Source: Ceratopteris richardii
Lineage: Eukaryota; Streptophyta; Polypodiopsida; Polypodiales; Pteridaceae
Assembly (NCBI GenBank): GCA_020310875.1
Contig: CM035423.1
Coordinates: 112,588,766 to 112,652,765 of the forward strand
Length of the DNA: 64,000 bases
Reading direction: 5' to 3'
Both the position numbers and the translations under genes were made by a program. How positions within the stretch are numbered: the first letter of the stretch is position 1; each line of letters opens with the position of its first letter. This document shows, piece after piece, positions 21,758 to 33,816 of this stretch. Under the pieces are notes generated by a model that searched no databases, was not told where the DNA came from, and saw only the letters and a list, made by a program, of their open reading frames with translations.

Positions 21758-23120
21758 GGTTTTGCGTCTCTTGACATATATTAATAGAGAGAGAGATTAG
21801 AACATCTATATGGTGTTCGTGAAGACAGGAATATCCTGTGTCGTTGGAAATGTACTTCCTCCTCGAAAAGAAAACAGAGATCTCGAATCTGAAAGAAGGA
21901 CGGGACCCATGGCTTGCGTAGTCTGCGGCGTACAACAGGGAGGAGCGTTTCTGCTTTGTAACATGTCCGAGTCCGGACTCCCGAATCCCTTATGCTATAC
22001 GTCTTGGACATAGCGCATACTCTCGTCACTCGTGAATCTTCAGTTTTCAGGGTCTGTATGAGAGAGAGAGAGAGATGTCGCTACATGTCCGCCCTTTTCT
22101 CCCCGAAGGAAAAAGAAAACGTAACATACACATTTGTGATCTACTTGCTTACCATTTTCACACTTATCATAGGCAATGTACTAGGCTCATTCCGAATGCA
22201 AGGTGCATGGTTGGGTGTCATTGGGCACCCGCAATGCTATGGTCCTTCAGACATCATCTTACGGCGACTCTCAAGTCGGCTGAAGCTGTGGTGTGATCAG
22301 AGGAGAGTCTCATTGGCTTTGGCTCTCGCAAAGTTGAAACCTCTAATGGCCTTCGGCTTTCGCCAAGACTCTTGGTAGGCAAGAAACTCCATAATGATAG
22401 AGTCAAGCTCAGATGTCATGAAAATATGCACTTCAGGCGCCTAGACTCTAATAGTATAGAGTACAACAATTTCGTGTGGAGTCCAGCCACTATGAAATTC
22501 CTTGATCTGCAAAAGCTTGGTAGGCTGTAGCTAAATCTGGAAGTGAAACTGAGTCTACTTCCACACGTTACTCATCCATGTGTATTCGAATCTAACTCAC
22601 AAATGGGTTGTGAGTTGCGATAGAAAGCACAATAGGACTCAAGAGCTCCTTGAATCTGAATAATTCAATTATATAGAAACAAAGCACTCAAGCAGAGAGA
22701 GAGAGAGGTATGTCCATAACATTCAATAAATTTTAAGTATTGATTTTTTTTATAATTTGATAATGCGGTTACTGCAGTTAATGTGATTAATGAAGGCCAG
22801 TGCGTCATCAGATCCGCCCCTTTCTCATTCTTCAAGAGGCTCCATAGCTTTAATCCAAGATATCCCAAACCAGTTCACATCCCTGTTTGAGTTTCCAGAT
22901 TTTCTAGCGGATTAGTATCCTTAGCTTAACAATCTATGTAATTTAGTAGGTAAATTCGTTTAACAAAACGTTAGGGGGTATTAATCCTAAATGGAAGCCT
23001 CGGAGTGCTGTTCAGATTGATGTTTGAAAACAAATTTAGACGTGTTTCTGGGTTAAGGATTCTAATAAACAACAAAAAATGCACAAAAAAAAAACAGTCG
23101 ATAGGAAAATGCCAAATGCA
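21758..23120. other. Intergenic, nothing recognised
   Basis: Contains short (GA)n runs (about 22061-22077, 22695-22709) and small frames without family resemblance. No promoter or gene can be supported. Confidence 0.5.
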
Positions 23121-23223
23121 TATTTTTTTTAATATAAAGGAAGTTCGGCAATAGCCTACTCTCCCGGACTTGAATTAAATTAAGAAACAAAGGTACAATA
23201 GAAGGGGACTAGTGCCCACGGGA
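23121..23223 (-). mobile_element. Very short LINE 3' tail, subfamily B
   Basis: Poly(T), then on the minus strand a 3' UTR matching the end of the 43-49 kb element (caagtccgggagagtaggctattgccgaac type, with gtacctttgtttcttaattt). Only about 100 bases of 3' UTR were inserted. No ORF sequence. Confidence 0.8.
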
Positions 23224-23362
23224 CTATTATAACTCTTTTAAACAACGTCATTTAATCAAGGATTATCGCCTTATAAAGGAAATAGTTCTGATGGGACTCT
23301 TGTTCATGTGAATGCTAATAGTGTTGCTTCTAGAAATTTATCTATATCTAAAAGGGATTAAA

Positions 23363-26300
23363 ACTTTTTTTTTTTAAATAAAGGAAGTTCGGCCTTAGCC
23401 TAATCTCCCGGACTTTAATTATAATAAAGAGAAAAAGTTACAAGTGAATGGGACTAGTGCCCATGGGACCCCCCAAATCCCACAATGCAGGGGAGGAGTA
23501 TGGCAAGCTACAGGGCATTACAAATGAGGCGGATAACATTACCATCACCCTCATGTGGGACCCATTGGGGTTTCAACTTGTTGTTTTCGAGGAGATAAAT
23601 ACAGTGATGTCTAAAGGGTGGCGATCTCTTGACTCGGGAGATTCTTTTACCAAGGAGAAACAAGGATTTCTCGATCGACCATTCCTTAGGAGTTTGGCCA
23701 AAATTGACGGCACAGCGCTCTCGCCAAATCTTCCAGAGAGCCTCACCTCTGATGGCATTCCATAGCCTCAATGAGCATCCGATCGCCTCACCCAACATCA
23801 CTTGTTGCCAGTTGATTTGACTCGTGAGTCTCAAAACGCGGGACACGTGATGCCAGATAACACGGGACTTGGGGCAGTCGAAGAACAGGTGAGCTAAGTC
23901 TTCGACGCACCGATGGCAACGCTTGCACCATGGCTGCACACCACAGATTTTGTTAGCCCTTGCATTGGTCCAGATTCCTTTATGCAAGATCTGCCACATG
24001 AGAACGGACTTTTTGACCTCAATTAGGGGGTGCCAAATAGACATGAATTTTAGCTCCCACCGAAGTTTGGTCCAAGCAAGCCACCACCTCTTGTTAAGGG
24101 TGTGGTGAACATCCAAATCCCCTTTGAAGTTCGGGATTCTGGATAGCATCTTACCATTGCTCCATTTGAGGCCCTCCAAGCAAGGAAGATCCTGACCGCA
24201 GAGAAGGCGGGTAGTTGAGAGGTCCCAGGCTAAACATCTGCTTTGAAGAAGAGTCCATTTCTCAAAGGTAACGCTAAGTCTCGGATCCAATTCTTCGAAC
24301 CTGATCCACTGGCTGGTCTCTTGTTTCCAGAGCTGTTTCCACTGTTTGAACCCCTTGTTCCATAACCGCCTTGCAGTTTGGAGGTTCCAAGACTCCACTC
24401 CCCGAATGCCACTGATCGGGAACCAAATAGAGTCATTTTGTCTTATGCCAGCCGCCCACTTCCAATCATCACTGATTCTGATGAATTGTTTGGCCTTGTT
24501 CCAATTCTTCCATAAGGAACACACGAGGCTAGAGCCTTTAGGGAAGACCGGGTGGGGGGAGAACAAAAGCGTGAGAATCCCTATGTCCTTCCAACCAGGG
24601 AGGCCAACAAAGGTAAGGTCTTCCGTGTTTCTGAAGATCAATTTAGCCCAAGAGGACTCCCTATTGCTCCAGGCCTTGATAAGCCATTTTGCCGCCAGCT
24701 TGTCAGCCAACCCAGCAATATCCAAAATTCCCAAGCCCCCTGAGTCTTTAGGGCTAATGCAAGTTTCCCATTTGATTTTGGGAATCCCCCTTCTGTTGGG
24801 GTCCCTAGTCCAAAGGAAGTTCCTGCAGATTCTTTCTACTTTGGCCAAGTCTTTCTCCTTAGGTCTCCAACACGAGATAAAGTAAATAATTGTAGACAAC
24901 ATAAAAGTGTTAATAACCATGGCACGTCCTGCCAGGTTGACTTGCATACCTTTCCACTGATTCAGCTTGCTATCCAGCTTGGATAGCACCCAGTTCCAGC
25001 GTTGGTCCATTGAGATGTCGAAACCCATCGGAATGCCAAGGAGACGAAAGGCTTGACTGCTAGGGATAACTTGACACCCCCGATCCACCAACAATTGGGG
25101 AGTAGGTCCGCTGATTGCTCTAAAAGCAGTTTTAGCATGGTTGATTTTTGAGCCTGATGCCACACAAAAGGTGTGGAGGCACCACCAAAACACCTCAATG
25201 CTGTTTATATCGTTATGCACAAAGGCATTCATGTCATCAGCAAAAAGTCTCACAACCATTTGGCCGTGATTTAGAGGTAAGGAAAGACCCTTGAGATTGC
25301 CAGCGTCCATGTGATGCTTTAATAGGCAGCTGAGTCCATTCGAGGCGATAGCGAATAGTAAAGGAGCCAGAGGGCAGCCTTGCCTAATTGATCTTTTTAA
25401 ACGAATGGGCTCAGAGAGCTTACCGTTGATGTTTATTCTAGTTGAAGCATTTCCAAGAAGAGTGGAAACCATCTTCGTGAACTTTTGGCTGCATCCAAGG
25501 TCTTTCAATGATTGAAGAATAAAGTCCCATTCCAATCTGTCATACGCTTTGTCAAAGTCGATCTTGATGAAAACTAGATCTTGAGCAGACTCCTCAGCAA
25601 AAGCAAGGCCTTCCCAAATATCGATAATTGCTTCAAGTATAGATCTACCTTTAATAAAACCTTTCCGGTCCTCGCACAGCCATGACTTTAAATGACAGGA
25701 GATTCTGTTGGCGATAACTTTTGCAATTATCTTGTATCCAGTTTGGAGCATGGTAATCGGACGCCAGTTTTCAATTTTGTTCTTATCTCCCCGTTTGTGG
25801 ATTAACTTGATGACGCCATTATTCAGGCACTCAGGGAGGGCACCGAACAAGAGAGCCTCTTGCCACACGAGGCGCAGTGGGGTGGCCACCTGATGTTTGA
25901 AGGACTTGAAAAACTCATTGGTAAGGCCATCTGGACCCGAACTTTTCCCATTGGGAAGGGCATCAATAACCTCGATAATTTCATTCTCGGAGATGTTAGC
26001 ATCCAGTAGAGCAATCAAGTTCTGTGGGATTCTGGTTTGAGCCACCCTTGAGATGGTTGCCATGGAGTCGCGCCTGTGGGGGGAAAGAGGAGTCGAGACC
26101 CCGAGAAGATTGGTAAAATGTTCGACGATGATAGTTCTATTCTCCACTTCCGTGCAACATTCAGTTCCATTGTTATCGACCATTAGGTGGATGGATTCCC
26201 TAGCTTGTTTCCTTTTGAGGATGTTACACATCTCTTTCGTTGGTTTGTCGGCCTTCCCTGCCCACCAATCTTTGAAGAAAATTTGAAGATTTTTCCTTTG

Positions 26301-26502
26301 GACCTCCTCCTCTAATCTTAGCCTTCCCCTGATTTTCAAAAGACCCTGTTGGCAATGTAACTTACCTTTGTTCACCTCTTCTTCAAGCCGTGAGAGCCTC
26401 CGGTACACCGTTTCTCTTCTTTTTTTTTGAATTCCTTTTATAGCCTTTTGAGTCCTGATTAGAATTTTTCGAGTCCTTTCAACTACGCTTCTCCAACTTG
26501 AA
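23363..26502 (-). mobile_element. 5'-truncated LINE, subfamily A, young
   Basis: It runs from poly(T) at 23365 through 3' UTR, zf-RVT, post-RT and RT to the linker just behind the endonuclease (VERTRKILIRTQKAIKGIQ), where it breaks at about 26502 against unrelated sequence. The RT frame has no stop, and its catalytic segments are intact (KIDFDKAYDRLEWD, FADDMNAF). No target-site duplication was found by eye, so the 5' junction may have been altered or may have formed by another route. Confidence 0.9.
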
Positions 26503-26708
26503 GTCGCAGAAGAAAAACCTAATAAATATGATGATCCGTATGAGATCTTGCTTGGGGATTTTTTTACCCGTTTGATTTTTTTAAAGAGGAATTTTACAAG
26601 AGAAGGTGTGTAGTACCCCCAAGATCCCCCATATCCCACAAAGCAAGAGTAGGCAAGATCAAATAGGTGGCCTAAGGGCGATACACAATTTATCGAATGA
26701 TACAACAA
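23508..26708 (-). CDS. LINE reverse transcriptase ORF2 (endonuclease lost), chimeric N-terminus
   Basis: A 1066-codon uninterrupted frame. Residues from about 71 are LINE ORF2: charged linker (RRLSRLEEEVNKGKL), RT with ENWRPITMLQTGYKIIAK, motif A KIDFDKAYDRLEWD, SIRQGCPLAPLLFAIA (motif B) and FADDMNAFVHND (motif C), the post-RT region, and zf-RVT (HPLIEVKKSVLMWQILHKG, CKRCHRCVEDLAHLFFDCP). The first 70 or so residues (from 26708) come by chance from the flanking sequence and the 3' UTR of the older LINE and are not part of the protein family. The APE endonuclease is absent, so the copy could supply RT at most and only if transcribed. The stop TAG at 23508-23510 matches the natural ORF2 end. 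Confidence 0.8.
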   Translation of the reverse strand: MLYHSINCVSPLGHLFDLAYSCFVGYGGSWGYYTPSLVKFLFKKIKRVKKSPSKISYGSSYLLGFSSATSSWRSVVERTRKILIRTQKAIKGIQKKRRETVYRRLSRLEEEVNKGKLHCQQGLLKIRGRLRLEEEVQRKNLQIFFKDWWAGKADKPTKEMCNILKRKQARESIHLMVDNNGTECCTEVENRTIIVEHFTNLLGVSTPLSPHRRDSMATISRVAQTRIPQNLIALLDANISENEIIEVIDALPNGKSSGPDGLTNEFFKSFKHQVATPLRLVWQEALLFGALPECLNNGVIKLIHKRGDKNKIENWRPITMLQTGYKIIAKVIANRISCHLKSWLCEDRKGFIKGRSILEAIIDIWEGLAFAEESAQDLVFIKIDFDKAYDRLEWDFILQSLKDLGCSQKFTKMVSTLLGNASTRININGKLSEPIRLKRSIRQGCPLAPLLFAIASNGLSCLLKHHMDAGNLKGLSLPLNHGQMVVRLFADDMNAFVHNDINSIEVFWWCLHTFCVASGSKINHAKTAFRAISGPTPQLLVDRGCQVIPSSQAFRLLGIPMGFDISMDQRWNWVLSKLDSKLNQWKGMQVNLAGRAMVINTFMLSTIIYFISCWRPKEKDLAKVERICRNFLWTRDPNRRGIPKIKWETCISPKDSGGLGILDIAGLADKLAAKWLIKAWSNRESSWAKLIFRNTEDLTFVGLPGWKDIGILTLLFSPHPVFPKGSSLVCSLWKNWNKAKQFIRISDDWKWAAGIRQNDSIWFPISGIRGVESWNLQTARRLWNKGFKQWKQLWKQETSQWIRFEELDPRLSVTFEKWTLLQSRCLAWDLSTTRLLCGQDLPCLEGLKWSNGKMLSRIPNFKGDLDVHHTLNKRWWLAWTKLRWELKFMSIWHPLIEVKKSVLMWQILHKGIWTNARANKICGVQPWCKRCHRCVEDLAHLFFDCPKSRVIWHHVSRVLRLTSQINWQQVMLGEAIGCSLRLWNAIRGEALWKIWRERCAVNFGQTPKEWSIEKSLFLLGKRISRVKRSPPFRHHCIYLLENNKLKPQWVPHEGDGNVIRLICNAL

Positions 26709-29700
26709 GGATTGATCTCCTAATTACAAAGTAGGTTAAGCATCTTTTCATCTCCCTCATGAGGGGCCCATCTACTTTGGATCTTGTTGTTCTCCCAAAC
26801 AAATACCCTATGATGTTTGAAGGGCAGATACTTTTTACATTTTTTGCTTCTTCTCCCTAAAAGTTCATAGTTTTCCCGATGGACCACTCTTTTGGAGTGT
26901 TACCAAAGTTTGTAGTGCATATCTCTTTGCAAATTTTCTAGAAAGCTTGTCCTCTAATGGCCTTTGATTATGTCCCTTAGCATCCTATCGCCTTTACAAG
27001 TAAGTTTTGTTTTCAATTGAATTTCTTTGTAATGAAAGGATAATCCCCAACACATGCCAACCCAAAAAGCTCTTGGGGTAACAGAAGAGAACATGACTCA
27101 CGTCGCTCTACCATTGAAACCATGCTTACACCATCGAGAGGTCCCACAAATTTAGTTGGCTATTACACTAGTCGGAATTCCCCTGTGGAGAATATTTCAC
27201 ATAACAATCAATTTTTATTCTCAATGAGGGAATTCCAAGGGTCAGAGGATTGGTGATCCGATCCTATATTTGTCCAATTTTGAGATCATTTTCTATTAAG
27301 CATGGATAAAGATGTTGATTCTTCTAAATACTAGGAATCTTATCCAAGTTGTTCCCATTGTGCCCTTTTATACGTTGATACCTAGGGGGATCATTGCATT
27401 GGAGGAGGCCATGCTTTGCATAGTCTCAAGTGACCATTCTATCTCTTAAGAAATGCCAATATTCATAATTCTATTCAACAATCTTGATCAATGTTTTCGA
27501 AGTTTATCCAATGCCTTCTATCTTGATTCCATATATTTTTCCACATTCCAAAACCTTTGTTCCATAATCTCTTCGTACTTTGAAGATTGTGAAAATCGAT
27601 AGCTCTTCCATATTTTATAGGGAACCGAATTGAATCATGTTGCTAATACCTATAGCCCACTTCTAAGTATCATAGGTTTTGAGATAAGGTGTTTGCTTCT
27701 TCCAAATTTTCCATAACGAATTACACACCAAGAGTGAGCCTTTGGGGTTAACAATAAAAAGGGGAGAACAACAAGGTTAGTGATTCGTGTCCCTTCCCCT
27801 TGGGTAGAACAACAAGAGTTATGCCATTATCTTTTTTAAAGATGAGTTTGGTCAATGAGATGTCCAAATTATTCCATGTGTTTATCAGCCACTTGGCTAC
27901 CAACTTGTCAACTAATTCCTCAATATCAACAATGCCTAGACCTTCCATCTCGTTTGTACCTGTGGAGTACCTCCATTTTATTTTGAATATACCCCTCTTG
28001 TTATGATCATCTATCTAGAGAAAAGTCATGCAAATCCTTTCAACTTAGTTTAATCAGTGTCTTTCCATCTTTATCAAGCTAGAAAAGAAAATAAGAAATG
28101 TGTTGGCTAGCACTCCACGACCTCTCAATCAGTTAACTTGCATACCCTTCCAAGTTAGTATGCATGACCCCATCTTGGTGATAATCCAATACCACTCACC
28201 CATATTCACATTAAATCTTAATGATAAACAAAGAAGAAGAAATATTTGGCCACTTCAAGTCACTTGATACCCTTGATCCACAACGAACTATGGTTGAAGC
28301 CCAGTATTGGGCTTGAACGTCATTCTCACATGGTGTACATTGGATCTAGAAGCCATACAAAAATTATTTAAGAATTTCCGATAGGAGATGATACTATTCA
28401 GGTCACTCTATTAAAAGGTGTTTTCATCATCGACGAGAATTCTCATAATAATTTGTTCCTAGATATTTGAAAAAACAAGTCCCCAAATCGAACCAATATG
28501 GGCATAGTTGTTGACCAAGGAATTGAGGCCATGCATGGTGATAGGAAAGGGCAAAGGATCTAGAATACACCCTTTCCTAATCGATCATTTCAATCTCATA
28601 GGTTGAGATAGGTGACCATGACTATTAATCTGAGCTACGGCATTTTCCCAAAGCATTGAGACCATACTTTACGCCACACGTGATCTTTCAAGGATTGAAA
28701 AATAAAGTCCCATTCCAGTCTATCGTAGGCTTCATCGAAGTCTAGTCTTATAAATAGTGTCCTATTGAGATTCCTTTGCATATTCAATGACCTCCCAAAC
28801 ATCGATGATAGCCTCAATGATGGACCTATCCTTAATAAATCTTTTTTGGTCAACCCTTGATCCATGACTTGAGGTAGAACGAAATGCGATTTGTGAGGAT
28901 TTTCCTCAAAATCTTGAACCCTATTTGAAGCATTGTAATTGGCCTCCATTTTTTAATTGTCTTTTTGTTGTCTTTTGTGTGAGTTTTTTTCATCACACAT
29001 TCCTTAAGAAATTTTGGCAATGTGCCAAAATGCATGGCCTCATGCCAGACAAGGGGTAATAGGGTTAGCAACACCTTCTTAAAGTATTTGAATAATTTGT
29101 TGGTGAGACCATACAAACTTGGTCTTTTACCATTCACAAGGGAATCGGTAGCTTCCAAAATTTTGTTATCAGAGATGGGAGAATTCAAATTTTGGACCAT
29201 ATTATCTCGTATACTTTTTTTCTAACTCTACAACCGACTGCAATACAATCTTTCCTATTTGGGGAAAGAGGAGATCTAACACCAAAATTTGCCCAAAGTG
29301 GTTCACGATAATTTCACCATTCTCTTTGTTTGTTTCGCACTCCACCCCTATACACATTATCATCTAAGGAATGGATGCCTCTTCTATTTGGGTAGTCTAC
29401 ACATTTCTTTCCTCGGTTTGTCCACATTTCCTAACCACCATTCCTTAAAGTATAGTTCTAGGTTATTTTTTTATATTTTGTATTTGTAGCTTATCAAGCT
29501 CCTAATCTAACGTTTTCGAGTTGGGCTTAGCAGCAAGTGACTTCCCACTGAAGCCATTTGAGTGCATGATAGAGGATTTCCCTTCTAGCTCATCAGATAT
29601 TTTTGAGAATCTTCTAGGTCTCCATGATAGTATTTTGGGTTTTCATAACTACCACCATCCAAATCTTAGTTGAAGAAGCATCAATCAAGAAATCTAAGTT

Positions 29701-31545
29701 CTAGGCCAAGGTGACCTCATGCCAAACGGAAGGGAGGGTGAAGGTTGCAGGACTAGCATGGAACTAGATGATTTCTTAAGAAGAGGGATACACTTGAAAG
29801 TGAGCAACATATGATAGTGGTTAGAGATCAAGGCCTTCAATAAGAGGCCCTCTATGTTCCCATCTGTCAAAAACAGTTTCAACCAAAGTCCCCATAGATG
29901 ATGAGGTCTATCAAAATAAAGTATAAAGTTTGCGAGGTGGTGAATCTCTTCGATTAAAGATTGGGTGCATAAAAGAAAGCAATGGTGAGCATGTGAGATT
30001 TAAATGAAGAAGAAACCCATAGGTGGTTTGCATCCACATGATTTTCTACAAGGTATTGCACCTAAGATTTCTTGACACCTATGGCCGCACCACCGGACCC
30101 CTGCTGCCTCCATGTGAATAGACATTCATGCAACAATGAAATTCACTTAAGACTCTTCAAAATTTTGTTCCCACTTATCTTGATCCATTCAAGAGAAATA
30201 AATTTTGGGTTCACGCACCATTATTCAATGAGGATCGTCCTTGATAGGTCGATTAGGCCACATACATTAAACAAAATGATTATCATTTTAAGCTTTGCGT
30301 GAAGAAATCTTGTCCCTCTTTTTCTTGTCTATCTCTATCTTCGTGCCTTTGGAGGGAGAGGGTTCTTTCCACATTAGTTTACCCTTTAGGAGTATCCACC
30401 AGGGAGCATCCATATGAGTTTTCTCTTTATTGAGAGCCTTCTTGGACAATGATTCAAAGACCCTTTTAGGAATTGTGGACCCAATGATCTAGCTTTTGCT
30501 ATTAGGATTATCTTTTTTGTTGGTGGAGAGGTTGTCCTCTTGAGTATTGTCCCTCTATGATTTCTTCTTTGCTCGTAGATTGGTCCTCTCAAATCTCTTC
30601 TCATCATTTTCCATCCCCAAATTGTTCAAACCTTCAGAGTAGCCCATTAGATTAAGCTTCTTTTCCAAATTGCAAAAAATATTGTTGGCTTGAACCATTA
30701 GAGAGGGACTATTCTCGCTACTATCGTTGGTGCTTCTTTTTCTTTTACTTCTCACTTCAATGAATCCTTCTAGGTTAGGCTCTAAAACTAGTGTTTCCTT
30801 TACTTTCTTTGAGACCTCGGACTGGTTTCTAGGCTAAGATGGTCGATATTTATGCCCTTAAAATATTTTTTTCCCAATGTCCTCTCATTGACCTTTTCTT
30901 GCTTTTGATTAGTGGAAATCTATCTAAGGGGGCATTGTTTAATCCTATGGCCTTGTTTGCCACAATGGAAGCAGGCGATGGGGAGATTTTTGTATATGAG
31001 CTCTTGTTCCTAGCAATCCTTATCACCAATATCTAATCCGACTTTGTGGGAAGATCTCTATTTTAGTATGTTTTGATGGAAATATGTGGGTGCCATATCG
31101 TATTGAAAGGATGCCTTGCACCTTCATAGATGAAGGCACCAACATGAACCCCGGAGGCTAGAGGTCTACTAATGGGAATCATATTTTCTCTCATGAAACC
31201 AGAAAGAAAATATGGAAGGTTGCACGGCCCGATCCAAAGTAGATATTGTAATTGTTTTGAATTATTTGGAAGAAATCCAGGGAACCATTGAAAAAGGCAC
31301 ATGGTTGTTCGCCAAATTTTCCATTCTCCAGCATGTAGGGCTTGGGGGACCATTTCTTTGTTTCTGAAAATAAAAAGAGTGTAATTTGCGTGTCGAAAGT
31401 GGCACTTGCAAACAACAAGACTCCTTCGAAACCATTCTTTTCTAAGCTATTGGTGGATAGGCTCGAGGGGAGGTTTAGGGTAAAAAAATGTCCGATATGA
31501 AATACTTTTTTTTTAACTCCTCTACCTTCGCTATGATGTCCTCTA
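26575..31545 (-). mobile_element. Old, nearly full-length LINE
   Basis: Right to left: ORF1 (about 31545-30290) with EELKKKYF, the DUF4283-like core (MVPQALHAGEWKIWRTTM, CNLPYFLSGFMREN, IYEGARHPFNTIWHP) and the basic tail; ORF2 start ATG at 30286-30284 (MIIILFNVCGLIDLSRTI, like MIVILLNARGLTDPSRAT of subfamily B); endonuclease (about 30286-29600); RT (KKWRPITMLQIGFKILRK at about 28960); post-RT (KLVAKWLINTWNNLDIS at about 27880); zf-RVT remnants (about 27250-27000); and 3' UTR (tttgtgggatatgggggatc) ending near 26575. Frameshifts and stops are numerous. It is clearly older than its neighbours. Confidence 0.8.
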
Positions 31546-32223
31546 TAGGATGGGAGAGCGTTGAAGGGAACGCACTAAAAGACTTCAACGATTCACCTGA
31601 GCCAACAGGAACCAAGTTAAGTATCACATTATTCCTCACTAATGTGAGCGGGCCAAATCAACCATGGGAACCAACCATAAACTTCAACACCTCCTTCTCA
31701 GAACGGAATGATTCGCGAGTCTCGGGATACCACTTTCCCGAAACAACCCTTGCCAGACGACACATGATGAGCCCTGACACATGACGAGCCCCCATGCCAG
31801 GCAAAACCTCACTGGAAAAATGACACATGATGAGTCTCGCCAGACGAAACCACAATTTCCCAAAATATACCTCTTGGATACAACACACGGTTGAGGATAG
31901 GAGAGAAGCGATGTCACAACACCCCAGCCGATACAACAATCCCTCGATGTGATACCTCTAAATAGGAAATACACCCCTATTGATAACACAACCTCTTGAA
32001 AGGAATTTCCACCGCGACATGTGATGCGCCTCTCGATACCAGTACACCCCTACATCAACCCCTCTGTCCAAGGCGACACCCTCCCTGATGGTAGCACCCC
32101 AATATGCGATGATACGGTACAAGCCTCCTCATACCACTACAGCCCCTACAAAGTGCTGATACAAATCAAGCCTCCTGATAGTTAATGACACAAAACATTA
32201 CCACCCCTCTGCCCAAGGGACAC
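31546..32223. other. Unassigned sequence between two LINEs
   Basis: May include the 5' UTR of the old minus-strand LINE. Short words such as 'gacacatgatgag' recur (31759, 31821), but there is no gene. Confidence 0.4.
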
Positions 32224-32238
32224 AACTATTGCTCCACC
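32224..32238. repeat. Target-site duplication, first of three
   Basis: aactattgctccacc, also at 37779-37793 and 37906-37920. Confidence 0.9.
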
Positions 32239-32493
32239 CGAAATTGCAGGTACTTTCTTTCCCTATCTTTAAACCATTAATTAGAATTAGAAATTTTGGA
32301 ACGTAAGTGAAAGGACTAACTTTCAGGTGGTCTTTGTCATTTAAGATGGAAAGGGGCTTTTGCCTTCTCTCATGCTAAAATTAAACCATTGAGAAGTTTT
32401 CCAAAGCAAGTTTTTCGTGGGTGAAAGCTTTTAGAATATGCTTTTAAGTTTCGGCCTCAGGATTTAGTTGCGGGGTTCAATTAACAATTTGCC

Positions 32494-33816
32494 ATGAACA
32501 ATGTGGCTCCCCCTCAGTCCGTGTCCCCCCTTGAGATGGAGTTCGTCCCAGTGGACGTCACACCCCCAGAGGTCTCTTTATGCAAGGAGTCTGTGGCGGC
32601 AAAGCAAGAAGAACTGAAGAAAACTTGCCTGATCGGTCAAATGTTTGGCCCCAGGCCCCCTCTTGAAAGTGTGAGAACTTGGCTTCGCAAGGAGTGGTTC
32701 CCGCGTGGCCTAATTGTGTCCAAATGTCAATTCCTGCCAGCGAATCACCTGCTTCTAGTATTTGAGAACAAAGAGATGGCTTTCCAAGCCCTGCAAGCCG
32801 GCTCCTGGCAAGTGGGCCGGTCCACCCTCTGCCTTTTTAAATGGACCCCAGACTTTGTCCCGAACAGACCAAAGCCTCTTCGTTACCCGCTTTGGGTAGA
32901 GCTTCCCAATCTGCCTTTCTTCATGTATGGATTTCTTCGTGAAATCGTCTCACCGATCGGTCGCCCGATGGCCGCAAGACAGGATGTTCGGGGGTTAATC
33001 TACGATGGTGCTCAATATTCTTTCAATGCAAGATGGCATCAACAGATCTGCGTTGAAACAGACCTGAACCAGGTCCTTCCCTCGAAGATCTCCATAAACT
33101 GTGGAGATGGTAAGACCTGGACACAAGAGGTTACTTACAAGAATTTGCCAAACGCGTGCTTCCGGTGCGGGCATCAAGGTCATAGAATCAAAGACTGGCC
33201 CCTGAAGAAAAGTTCCAATAAAAACAAGCTTAAACCAGATGGGACCCTAGACCCTCTCCCCCATGATGACACTCGGGGTCATCCCCCTCCAATGGAGGAA
33301 GAAGAGGGAACTCGTGTTGCTGAGACGGATTCAGAAGGATTCACTGAAGTGAGACGCAGGAGGAAAGTTAGCCCTCGAAGATCAACAGCAACGAATACTA
33401 CGACAGTTGCCCCCTTGAATAACATATACAGTAACCTAGAAAAAGAGATTAATGAGGTCGACTTCCCAGGGGACAACCACTTTGAAGAAGAGCCCACTGA
33501 TAATGCCCTTGGGTGCTCTACCAGCAAAGAAGACAACCAAGAAGGTTATACCACGAGTAAAGAGGAAGGCTTCACTACCAGCAATGAAGACAACCCAGAC
33601 AGCGAAAGCTCCTCTCTAGGTCCTACCCTCCCGGTATGCTTTCCAAGATTACCGCAACAAAAGTCAAAACTTAAAGGAAAACAACCTTCCGGCATGCCTT
33701 GGAAGAGCCCCCTCAAGAGTAGGATCCTTAGTCAAGAAGTAGGGAGGAAAAAAGAAGACCACAAGAAGAAAAAAGATCGGGTCCCTCCCCTCAAAGAGGG
33801 CAACCATCATCAATGA
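32494..33816 (+). CDS. LINE ORF1 protein (RNA-binding, DUF4283-like plus CCHC)
   Basis: 440 residues, expected to bind LINE RNA and form the ribonucleoprotein. After a variable N-terminus, residues about 36-200 match the DUF4283-type RRM-like domain of plant LINE ORF1 (TCLIGQMFGPRPPLESVRTW, LFKWTPDFVPNRPKPLRYPL, VELPNLPFFMYGFLREI). The zinc knuckle at about residues 222-237 reads CFRCGHQGHRIKDW: the fourth zinc ligand, Cys in the 44-kb copy, is Trp here (33196-33198), so the knuckle is probably impaired. The C-terminal half is charged, with serine/threonine-acidic motifs (GYTTSKEEGFTTSNEDN) and a lysine-rich end. The stop TGA overlaps the ORF2 start as ATGA at 33813-33816. Confidence 0.9.
   Translation: MNNVAPPQSVSPLEMEFVPVDVTPPEVSLCKESVAAKQEELKKTCLIGQMFGPRPPLESVRTWLRKEWFPRGLIVSKCQFLPANHLLLVFENKEMAFQALQAGSWQVGRSTLCLFKWTPDFVPNRPKPLRYPLWVELPNLPFFMYGFLREIVSPIGRPMAARQDVRGLIYDGAQYSFNARWHQQICVETDLNQVLPSKISINCGDGKTWTQEVTYKNLPNACFRCGHQGHRIKDWPLKKSSNKNKLKPDGTLDPLPHDDTRGHPPPMEEEEGTRVAETDSEGFTEVRRRRKVSPRRSTATNTTTVAPLNNIYSNLEKEINEVDFPGDNHFEEEPTDNALGCSTSKEDNQEGYTTSKEEGFTTSNEDNPDSESSSLGPTLPVCFPRLPQQKSKLKGKQPSGMPWKSPLKSRILSQEVGRKKEDHKKKKDRVPPLKEGNHHQ

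Noticed and set aside
24346-24885. Antisense frame of 179 codons inside the LINE
   Set aside because: It is the complementary strand of the LINE ORF2; the same frame recurs at 36260-36799 because that LINE is homologous.
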